In this document: in pieces, positions 46,201-58,378 of the stretch
Layout of the letters: the number at the start of each line of letters is the position of its first letter
Position numbering within the stretch: position 1 is the first letter of the stretch
Assembly (NCBI GenBank): GCA_963971575.1
Contig: OZ020611.1
Coordinates: 240,770,654-240,834,653 of the forward strand
DNA: 64,000 nucleotides
Direction of reading: 5' to 3'
From: Liopterus haemorrhoidalis
Lineage: Eukaryota > Arthropoda > Insecta > Coleoptera > Dytiscidae
The notes under the pieces: generated by a model
The model's database searches: none
The model's input: only the letters and a program-made list of their open reading frames with translations
Told to the model about the DNA's origin: nothing
Position numbers and translations under genes: made by a program

Positions 46201-49200
46201 AAATTAGCTTAAAACTATATTTGGTCAAAAAAATTGCATTTTTTTCGAAAGTTGAATTTCGAAATTTTAGGGAAAAAATTATTTCGTTGCGTCGTAGTCG
46301 TAGAGTCGTAGTTGGTTTAAAGACACATAGATGTCGCACTATTAGTAACGCACTAATTTCCATTGCTGTAAACGCTGCCTTGAAACTATCCATTAAATTT
46401 ATCCACAACGCACGGTGAACAGACTACTAATTTAAAGATCTCTGAACGCAGCTTTAAAGTCTGAACAGGGCCAACAAAATTTCGAAGAAACGAGACAATG
46501 ATACAAAACTGGGACCGTTGTGACCAACTGTCAGGAAATTTTGGTTTACCTTGCAAATTGTGTTTATGATTTTAGCATAAGGAAGCAATATGTTAAGCGA
46601 TAACAATCCATTTAATTAATTTCCTTAAACTATAATTTTCCCGCTATTAACCACATCTTCCGATAGCGATCTCCGCTCAGCACATATCATAAATGAATAT
46701 TTACGAGCAGGTGGACGAGGCGGGGAGGTGGCAGGGGCGAGACGGGGGCAGGCAATCAGATAAATCACAGAGGCAAACACAGACACACACACACACACAC
46801 GAGCAGAGCTGAAGTGTTTAGTGTCCGTTGATTTAAATACATTTACATCTGATCAATGCAAGGAAGGAAATAGACAGTTAACACACATACTGGCGCAATT
46901 GCTATTACCCATGGACATGAACGTGAATACGGGATGTCCCAGCATTAAATTCTTGGTACAATACATGATACCTCGTCATACGGCCGTTCTTTATATGGCT
47001 TTTCGCTATAACGTCCTTCTTAAATTATAGCACTTTTACGATTTACGGTCCAAAATGTTTCGTTATAGTACGAGAGCTAGCAACGTTTTCGAGAAAGAAT
47101 TTTAGGTCGGCTGGTTTTTCGATATTTCCCTTTCTTATTGAAGTTAAGTAGGGATGCGGTACGTCTGGTACCTGGGAGCGGTTGCGTTTACCTGTGCGCA
47201 TCTCGCCTGTACAGGTAAAAAGGATATAGTACAGGAAATGAAGCTCAAAAAATGACAAAACCTCGCAATTTTTTCGTCCAGCATCGATTTGGATAAAAAT
47301 TTGGAATTAGGCTCATTTCACCCTCTAGTTCATTTTCTACATTGTGCCGTTGTACGCTTTTTGTTTTTTAAGGGTGAAAACTACCCCTAATTGTAAAAAA
47401 TTATAAAATAACATTTTAAACCTTAATATGGGCAAAATTTGGTTTGGATTAGCTAAATATGGATCGTTTTATGCTTTAGAATACAATTTGTATAATGTTT
47501 CAACCCTTAAAAATCAACCCTTGTTGGATTAAAAAATGATTTCATCTTGCATCGATTTGCACCAAAATTTGAAATTAGGTTCGTCTCACCCTCTACTTCA
47601 AATTTTATATCATGCTCATAGGCACTGTTTATTTTTTAAGGGTGAAAACTACCCCTAATTGTCAAAAATTATAAAATAAAGTTGTAAACCTTAAGATGGG
47701 TAAAATTTGGTTTGGATTAGTTGAATAATGATTGTTTCATGCTTTGGAATATAATTTCTAATGTTTCAACCCTTAAAAACCCACCCTTGTTAGAGCTTGA
47801 TATAAAAAACCAAACCGTGCAATTCGAATGTTTCGAAAAAAAATTTATTGGTTTTTTAAACATAGCTCCTTCATTTTTAGTGATAGAAAGCTTTTTCAAA
47901 AACGATTTTGTAGGGTTTTTCAAGAGCTATAAGACTATATAAATTAAATTCCTTAAGATCCCTTAGTTTTTAAATCGGGTGAGTTTGAAGGGCTCGAATA
48001 AGGTGGTGTTCGCTTGTAAATAGAGGTTTTAAACGGCTATATCTCGCCAAATATTCACTGTACAGAAAATATATGCACAGGAAAATTTAAGTAATTAAAA
48101 AAGCTACAATTTAGTGCTCTGTCATTTTTTTCGTATCTCCAGTAATTTCGGAGATATTTTGAAGAAAAGGGTGAAAAATACGAAATCGCAAAAAATCGTT
48201 TTTTCTTTAAACTCCAATTTTTCTAAAATTAGGCATTTTAAATTGGTCAAACTTCTTGGGTGTACTGAATATACATATATGAAGAGAACCACAGAAGGGT
48301 GAGGATCAATTTTAATTAGGGGGGTAAATTGGGGGTTGTTTTCACTGATTTTTTTCGTAGAAAAAAGTAGGTACCGACCTTATTTTGATCATAAGTCGCT
48401 TAATTTTTATGCTAGAGACTTTTTTTTTTTTTTTTGAAATGTCTGATCAAATACTTTAAAAAATATTCAATGAGTTTTCCTCGAAAAAATGCAAATTTTT
48501 CCTGTTATTTGACTTTGAATCTTTCAAATTATGCATTTGGCGAAAAACAGTTAACCATTAACATGCCGTATCTCGGTTCGTATTAGTCGTAGAAAAATAA
48601 TAAAAAAAGGATTTTGTTTGTTTTTTTAAAAGCTACAACTTTGCTTTCTACAGTTTTTTTGATAAAATGCATATTTTTCGAGTTATTCGCAAAAAACTTT
48701 TTAAAAACATCGATTTTTTCGTCGAAAAACTGTTACTTTCAACCGCGAATAACTCAAAAAATGTTAGTTTTACGAAGAAAACGTAAAGAACATTTTTTTC
48801 TTAGAATTACTTTTCCCATCGATTCCTATAGTTAAAATGTAGTAAAAAATTTCCACCCCCGAGATGGGGTGGCAACCACCCCCAAGGTTTTAGCGTACAC
48901 CGGCATGATGTAGAAAATAATCCTTGGGCTATTCCCTACCTTCTGTGAAAATTTCACGTAATTCCATGCTGGACGAAAAAATTGCGAACCAAAATGCTTC
49001 CTTTCCTGTACTAATATTTTGAAATCATTTTAAGACATTTTCTGTCTTTTTTGCATTATAAATTTATAGTTGCCGGACAGTTTTGTTGTTAATAACATTG
49101 CGCCAGATCTAATTTAAGTAATTAAAAAATAATAATTTTCAAACCTTTTTAGTATAGCTGTAATTTTAATATGATATAGTTCTGTAATCAAAGAATACAA

Positions 49201-52200
49201 TATTAATTTGCCAGACGGAAATTCCGTTGTTTAATTAGGAACCAGACCAATTTACGTCCCGGGGAGAATAGGTGAGTTAGAAGAGTGTGGCAGCTTATTC
49301 GTTGATTGCGTGAGAAAGATAGCTGCAACAGGGAGCGTTATGAGAGAGATAAATAGTCACAGCTGCTATTTTTAGGGTTTTGTAGGTATGACCAAAGAAC
49401 CCTTATACCGTCATTTTGTCGTCTGTCTGTCTATCTTTTTACCTGTACAGGCGAGATGCGCACAGGTAAACGCAACCGCTCCCAGGTGCCAGACGTACCG
49501 CATCCCTAGCTAACTTCAATAAGAAAGGGAAATATCGAAAAACCAGCCGACCCAAAATAAACTTTTTTGTGACGTTGCTAGCTTTTATGCTATTAAACGG
49601 CCAACAAAAATAAATGTGAAAAAAATAGAGCCAGAATGCATAAAAACTAATGATCTTGAAGTTAATTCTCTTTCTGAAATTCGACAAATCATATTGAACT
49701 TAGCAAATGATCTTGGTTTTGAGGATTTGGAAGAAGGTGATGTGCCTGATTTACTAGCTGCTGATAGAGAACCCCTGTCACACGAGGAACTGATCCAATT
49801 AGAAGCAGAACGAGCACTTGATGGGGACCCAGAGCCTGCTGTATGCAAACAGCTAACAGCAAAGAACTTGCAGCAGCGCTAAAGTTTCTCGAGGAATTAA
49901 ATCAACCATTTGCCGTTATAAAGAACTGCAAAAAGAAGCAGATAGCAAGGCAAAACAAACAACGTTGGACAAATGTTTTAAACCAGGTCAATCCACAATA
50001 GTGGAAAGTGATGAAGACGGTATAGTTTGTTTGTTTCAGTTACATGTACTTGTTATGTATTTTTATTTTCTATGTAAGCATTTTTAAATGAAATTCATAT
50101 AAAGAAAAAAATGCATTTTAATCTTAAAACTACGTTATTTCACAGAAAATTGAACCGATCCTATTGAATTTATATGGGTTTATATAAAAATAATTGATTT
50201 GACATTTCTTATTGTGAAATCAGTGGCAGCTTATAAATTGAGCGAGTAGTTTGTTGACAGTGAGCGTTAAAAAAAAACGTTAAAAAATGGATATTACTCG
50301 TGAAGGTTTTCGTTGGGTGATATTTTACGATTTTAGTAAAGGCCTTACTTAACAACAATGCATAGATTCGTTTCGTTCAACGTGGTAATGAAGCACCATC
50401 AGAAAAGACTCTTTATAATTGGTTTGCAGAATTTCGTCGTGCTCGTGCGTCCGTCAGAGATGAATCTCGTGAAGAACGACCAAAATTGGTTGTGATTCAA
50501 AAAACATCGATGCTGTGCGCAAAATGAATGAAGAAGATCGGCATTTGACTTACTGTGAAATAGATGCATCCTTTGGCATATCGCAGACTGCAATACATTC
50601 GATTTTGCATGAACATTTAGCTGTGGAAAAGATCTGTTCCCAATGGATTCCGCATAATTTGGCCGAAGCTCAAAATAAGATTGATTAGTGTAGGGAAATT
50701 CTAAACAAATTCAACCTAGGCATTGCAAAATCCGTATACAACATCGTTATAGATGACGAAACTTGGATTTATTCATATAAAAAGGAAACTAAGCAACGAT
50801 CCACTGTTTAGGTCTTCCAAGATGAACCGAAATCCACAAAAGTTGTTCGTTCGTGAAGAACTTCTAAGAAAATGATCGCTAGTTTCTTTGGTTGTACTGG
50901 ACATGTCGCAACCATTCTTTCAAAAGATCAGAGAAAAGTTAATGCTGAATGGTATACAACAATTTTTTTTGCCTCAAATCATCGACAAAATCAGGAACAA
51001 CAAACAAAATCGTCGCATCGTTCTTCATCATGACAATGCAAGCTCCCACATAGCACGTCAAACAATTGATTATTTGAAGGAGAAAAACATCGAATTAATG
51101 TCTCCCTGCCCGTATTAATCTGATTTATTCCCAAACGCTTTTTTTTGTTTCCCAATGTCAAACATAAAAGCAAACTCAAGAAGCTGTTGAAGCCTTCGAA
51201 AACCATGTTTTTGAGATACCAACTTCAGAGTGGAAAAAATGTTTCGAGAATTGGTTTGAACGTGTACAAAAGTATATAAATCTTAAAGGCGAATATTCTG
51301 AAAAGCAAACAAACAGTTTGTTCCAAAAAAAATTTTTTTCTTTCTTAGTTTTTGTAAAAACTTAAAACACAGCCCTCGAAGAACAAATTAGTAGAAACAT
51401 ATTTGCAAAATAAAGCTTTAGCTATAATTTTCCGCATCGTACGCAAATATGCGTCGATTGGGTTAGAATATGGCGTCTATAAAGCAATTTGTTATTTACA
51501 GTTACATGACAGTACTTTTTACAATAAAAAATATCCTATTAGATCAGTGGTTCTTAACCTTTTTGAAGTCACGGAGCACTTTTGACCATAAGGTAAATTC
51601 GCGGAGCACCAAAATCAAAAAGGCAAAAAAACAAACAAATACATCAAAACAAACACAACATTTTTATTGAAAATTAAACATAATTATTACATAACAAGTA
51701 AAAATAACATTGATTATACATTATACATAATCAATTTTATATATATATATATAGAGTCAATGCTCTATCTGGGTAATAAGATATGATTGGAGTCAGCACT
51801 GTAATTCGGATTTAAAAATTTCGCGGAGCACTTGCAACAAGCTCGCGGAGCACCGGTTCAGAACCAGTGTATTAGATAGACAAAACTTCACTGCAAATTT
51901 GGATGTACAGATTATGACTTATTTTATTTGAAATTGTTAGTTTTGTATAAGAAACTATACGGTTGTGCGCCGCATTAAAACAGTCTTAAATTTATCCACA
52001 AGTCACAGCGTACAGTGTATTGGTTTTTAAGCTGTGAATGCTCCTTAACTTTTTGCAGGTAAAATGAAGTTTGCCTTTTTTTTGCGAAGAATCACCTTGC
52101 TTCCATAGTTTACACATTTATATGAGTCTGGATTTATGAGAGTGAAAAAATACTCAAACTTAGCTACTTTTTGCCCCCTGTTCAATCTCTGAAAAACGTA

Positions 52201-55200
52201 TCGCTCTAGTTAATTTTTGGCTACATTAATTCTGTTATTATCATTTATGAAGAAAGTGACTGATCAAAAATTCATGGAGTGATGTGTTCATAAACATAAA
52301 GCAATAAGTCACAGTGGAGATCATGCATACAGTAGTTTCAGCACGTCGTATATCATGCTCGCTTATTTATGTGCACATAAATCTACACTTACACCCGTAC
52401 GTCACTGTGTCTGTGTGTTTTCAAGTGCGTATGTGTGTGCGTGTGATGATGCGTGGATGATATGACAAACAACAGATGGGGAGAGAAAGTGCGGGAGAAA
52501 CAGAATCTGTCACTGCTGATAGGTTGCGTCATTGCGTATCTATCGCACATAACACCTGAGAACATGTGACACGTAAATGGGAATATCATAATATTTACAT
52601 ACTTATATGATTAGAATTCTAGAATGAAATGTTTTAATTGTATATGGTCTAAATTTATTTAATTTTCATTTGACAGCCATTACTCTTACCGTGCGTAAAA
52701 ATGAATAAAGGGCTACTGTACCTATAATCCAGTTTGTTCATTTACGAGTTACCTGTGTGTTGCATGTACAGCAGCCCGAATCTGCCAGCGAAGAATGTTC
52801 TAAGCAGCTTTTCTAATGTTCTAAGAATGTTCTAAGCAGGAGGAGAGAATATTTACCCTGTGACAACATAAAAGGGATGGTACTAAACCCCTGCACACTT
52901 TCCGGTCATAGGGAAAATTGAATTTCCACTTGCACAAAAATTTTGTGTTTTTCTCTGATTTAATATTGCTTGCCCTTTTGTCAAAAGAAAGTTTAAACAA
53001 ATTTAAAGTCTTTTAAATATAGGCATGCGATTCGGAGGGTCCCAAAGGGCTCAAACGGTCATGTGATCTTGTAATAAAAAAATATGATATTCCGCGTTTT
53101 CATACAGCATGCCGATGAAAAGAATTAAAGTTTGTGTCATAAAACCCCTATAAAAAAATGGCACGCGGCTCTCGTTGGCCCAAGGGTGGAAAATTTCGGA
53201 AAATATTTGTGAATATTTTAATAAGATTCTAAAAAATGTATTGTGTAATATCAACGTAGAGCAATTACGAACGATTAGCATTTTTTAAAATTATTTATTT
53301 TAACTTGATTTTAGCAAAAAATATGCTAAAAATACTTTTGGTCCGCACCTTATAGCCCAGGGAGATTAAACTAAAAATCTTTAATAGTTCTGAGTAATGC
53401 ATCTCTTAAATTCGAAAAATAGTTTTACTCAATTTTTATATCAATTTCTTTAAATGTTTCTTTTTGCATTAAAAAAATAACGGATATACCTTGGTTTTAT
53501 TATTTCCTTTTTAATTTGCATTTTTGCTTCCTTTTTAATGCCGAGAATTATTGAAAAATTGGTATTATGATTTTATGCTATCACTAATAAAAACCGAATT
53601 GCTAAATATTATAGTTTCCTTTGTCCTTAATCATTTTAAAAATTTTAGGAAATTAAAATCAATGTCGTATACATAAAAGTTTTTATTAATTGTTTTTAAT
53701 TTTTATTATCCTTTATAAAACGGTTTGGTAATGCAACCTTTGGGTTTTGAAGGATTTTCCAAAAAACACGTACTCTTATATGAAGAGGAACCCTTATGAG
53801 AATATTGTTTTTTTATTTGGTAATCTAAAGTTGTAAATTTTGTGTGCATTAATTGTATTGTTATTTTTTAGGTGTACTTGTGTGCGGTGGCAATTCTAAG
53901 TCCTTATGTGAGGAGTGGAGCCATTCCCGCCACGTACGCCCCAACATATGCCCCACAGCACGCCACTGAGGAGTATTATGTAAGTAGTATTATTATTAAA
54001 AAAAAAAAAAAAAAACGGCTATGTAAAAGCTTACAGAATATACTCTCAGAAAAACGAAAACAGTACAGCATAAAAGAGCATAAGTTGGTATTACTAAAAT
54101 AGTATCTACTAGGGGCCTCAGCCCGGCTATGCCGGGCTTCTCCCCCTACGTTGACATAATAAGTTAATATAATAAGACATTTTCCCGCACTTGTCGATTA
54201 TAAAACTCGTCGCTTCGCAATTCGTTTTTTGCGTGTCACGTGGTTATCCAAGTGACGCACCTCGGGCGCGCCCGCGGAACGTCCACGAAACGTCAGCAAA
54301 AATTATTATTATTATTATCATTAGCCTATAACAAACAGGAAGTTCTGAGCAATTTAACGTTGAAATAATTTTTCAAATTGGTGGCACCCCGGTGAGAGTG
54401 TCGTGGTACCCTGGTTGAGAAACACTGATATAGCCAATAACACTCGGGAAGTTCTAATCTATACATACAATGTTCAAAGGAATATCCAAATCGGTTAATT
54501 AATTTACGTTTGTACCATTTAAACGTAACAATAATATTTTATTTATAGTTGAAGGTAATGGGATTCGGACCAGTCAGAAAATAAAAACAAATTTATTAAC
54601 TTCGCTAACGTTTCGATTTAATTTAAATCTTCATCAGAGCTTAGTTAATAGTCACGATATAAAATAACAATTTTTAAAATTAATGAAGAACACATCATAT
54701 TGTCCGGTTATTGAACTCAGAGATAAGCAATGAATATTTTACATTCATTTAAAAATTGTTATTTTATATCGTGACTATTAACTAAGCTCTGATGAAGATT
54801 TAAATTAAATTGAAACGTTAGCGAAGTTAATAAATTTGTTTTTATTTTCTGACTGGTCCAAATCCCATTACCTTCAACTATAACTACTAACTTACGGACG
54901 TAACTCATCTAATCAGGAATAATATATTATTTCACTATAAAGAATACATGGATTCTGAATAAAATAGAGAAAAATTAATAAAATTGTTAAATATTATTGC
55001 ATAGGATTCACTATTAATTATGTCACTTGGAAATTTAGAAAAACTTTTGAGTAACACTGATAGATGTGAAATTGCAGATTTTCGTTGTAATAATATATTC
55101 CTTGTAGTAATATTTTACGTTATTGAATTTAGTATCTTGTTTAACTATTTAAAAAGGTATTTATAATTTTAATTTTTTTTGTAAATATATTATAGTCGTT

Positions 55201-58200
55201 TTTAATTTATATAATCACTAAAATTTCACCTATACTTGTTATAATTCAGTAATACGAAGGAATTGCCTCCTAAATTTTGTTTGAAACGGTTGTTTCGTTG
55301 TTCGAGAGAGGCGCTGATTTGAAATACGTCTTAAAATTAACATTTTTACTGCAAAAAAAAAAAAACAGCGGAAGACCTTCATGATGATAAACAAACACTT
55401 TCATCCTATAGTAATCACTTATATAAAGAAATAATATATTAAAATGACATCTGGGTATTTAATACTTCAAGATTTAACACAATTAAAATTACGCGATTAC
55501 TAAATATCGAATATTATTCTGTCTTATCTATCCTCCTAATACATTGTACTTTATACTTTCATTAATATAGTTAGTAAAATAGTTAATAACATACAGTTTC
55601 CAGAATTAAAATAACAAAACTGCTTAACTATCCTCATCCTGAAAACTTATTTGAACGTATTCTACAGATAGGTTTAACATTTAAAACGTTCGAACGACCC
55701 TTAAAATATATTTTGATAACTCAAAATTGATTCTTACTTTCTTAATTCTTACTTTCTTTTTCGTTTAATAGCATTTTTAAATCTTCAAAAATTATGAAAA
55801 TGTGTTAAAATCTTAAAAAACTGCATTATCTTTATCAACTCTTATGTATTTTTTACACATTTTATCAATTTTATTAATAAAATACCTTCAACTGTAGTTT
55901 TTCAATTCAGTTTTGGTCTGAAATCGTCTCCTAAATAGTAGAAATATGAATAAACATCTTTTATCGTCTGGTACAACCTATCCGTGCTGAACAATGGTGA
56001 CGATCAACGCCACGGTTTCGAGAAAAAAATGCATGATTTTTATCAATAAAAATTAGTCAGTACTCCCTGTCGAAATAAAATTAAGCCTAAGCACTAAAAA
56101 AATATCACCCGGATAAGACGGCGGTTCATTTTCCTCTCTCCGCGTTACCAGAAAAATTAAGATACACCAGAAGTTGAATAGAACATACATAACAACACTT
56201 GTACAATATAATAGTAGATAATACAGTAAAATGAAATCAAACACAATTCTAGGAAATTCTTTAATGTTTTTGAATATTTAAATTAAAAAAAAAAATACTG
56301 CATTTGGCGTAAAGGTAAGATGTTAAAAGAAATCAAGAACTTCGCCTTCACTTATCTAGATAAAACATGTCATGGCACTTGGTCGTCGTATCACTTTGGA
56401 AGTCTCTGTCGGATTTAGGGATGGGAATTTCACGACTACCCGAGTAGTTTGGAAAATCCCAGATCATTGACTCCCAATATTGTTTGTTTGCTGATCTATT
56501 TCAAGAAGTTTGAATTTTGAGGTTTTGGCTCAGTTTTCAGTCTGTGGATTGCAGTGGAAATGGTGAGAAGAGTCGCCTAACTGTTTGCAGACTGCAGTTC
56601 ATTGAAACAATGTTGGTTGCGTTAAAAACATTCTTAAAATTATTTAAATTACCTTAAACTTTTGTTTATTATTATCATGTTCTTAATTTAACTAACCTAA
56701 ATTTTGATTCAATACGAACAATATATTTTTATTCAATTTACCCGATTAAATTTCTTTTAATAATTAGCAATATAATACACTGGCAATAAAATGGTATAAA
56801 TCAGCATGACGTGGTGTTAAATATATGGGCGAAATCATGTGATGTGTAGAAACTGTTATAATATTGGGAGTTTTCACAATTTCTCTGGTCAGCTGTCACC
56901 TGATAATGGCTGCCAGTCAATAGGTCTGATCTTACTCCGCGATCTACTCGGCCAAGGCGCATATGTTCTCTGCTTTCTTTCACTAGCTTTCATATGTATA
57001 CCTACCATACAAATACCAAATTAGTTATTGACTTTTTATAACTTCATTAATGTCACTATTTGTTTATTAATGTCTTAACAGTTGTTGATTATATTTAATT
57101 TAAAGGTGTCAAATATGTTGTATTAATTTTTCAAATTAACAGAGGCGGAACTAACGTCCGGGCTGGCCGGGCAAGTTCTGGGGGGTCCACCACTGAAGGG
57201 GCCCCTGCGTTAAGTGTTATAATATTTAATAGACATACACTATCGGCCATAAGTAGAGAAACAAAACTATTTTTTAAACATTAAACTTAATGAAATCTGT
57301 TAGGCCAAATTTAAATCATGGCAAAAAAATAACTATCTATGAAGAACAGATGCGCTGAAGTAATAAAAAATAAAAGATACTCCACTTATTATTAACTATT
57401 TTGCAAAATATATTATACTTTTGTTATATTTTTTAATATTTATTTGTTTCTCTAATTTGGGCTAATTATGTTTTTAAAACATTTAAAAAAAAATTGATGT
57501 GAAGTGTGCATATTCACACATTTCAGGGTTTCGCAGGTATATAATAAGTGAAGGCGGTAGGCTGAGTGTGTAGGACAAATTTTACTTTGTAGTAATCACG
57601 GCAAAATGAACGATATTTTTAAAATAATTTATCGTCTGTTAATCATATAATAAGACTGGTTATTAAATTTACGCTCTTAAAAATTAAATACAACATTTGT
57701 CAAAATATAACTAGAATTTTGACAAAATAATTTCAACATAATAAAAATGCAAAAAAAAAAAACAGAAAAAATAAAATTCACTCCGTACTCGAACTCGAAA
57801 CCCTTCGTATTCCAGAGAATTTTAACTTCCGACTCCATCGCTCTAACCCGTTACGCCATCGTCCGCCTTGCATGTGAGTGTCTTACATTGGTATAACTTT
57901 TGTACTTTGTGAACCAAAAACCATAAAAAATGCGTTATTTTCCGAAAACATAATCTGATCAAAAATTCCTGTTGTACTATTTCGGTTCACACCAATAGAC
58001 ATTACTTAGAATTTTTTTAGATTTTTAGTTTAAACCATCTGGGCTACAGGGTGTGGTACAAAAATTTTTTTGCACAATTTTGGCAAAAATCGCATCAAAA
58101 TAATTTATTTTGCAAAAATAAAATTTTGATCGTTAATCCACGTAGTAAGGGCTTTCATTTGATACCCTACTCAGAATTATAAAACAATAATTTTGTTTTC

Positions 58201-58344
58201 GATGAGCACATATTTGTATATATTTTTAGGGGGGTATGTTTTTTAGATGTTTTAGTATTTTTCCTATGTGCGGGTCAAAGAGTTGTATAAGCATGCCAAA
58301 TTTCAACTCTCTAGGTTTAGCCGTTTGGCTACAATTTTAACCGA

Positions 58345-58378
<34 letters not shown>

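Larger units (their letters stand above)
47083..49570. mobile_element. inverted 140-bp arms enclosing another element
   Basis: Positions 47083-47220 and 49438-49570 are reverse complements at about 95%, sharing CTGTACAGGCGAGATGCGCA and AAACCAGCCGACC. The right arm continues into a Tigger-like coding remnant at 49616. The arms may be ends of two head-to-head copies of one pogo/Tigger element, or long terminal inverted repeats. Confidence 0.6.
54548..54890. repeat. inverted pair of Penelope-like terminal repeats
   Basis: About 140 bp at 54548-54686 is the near-perfect inverse of 54750-54889, with about 60 bp between. Both carry CTCTGATGAAGATTTAAATT and GAAACGTTAGCGAAGTT, the same terminal module as the Penelope element at 31281-32851. 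No coding part remains between them. Confidence 0.82.
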
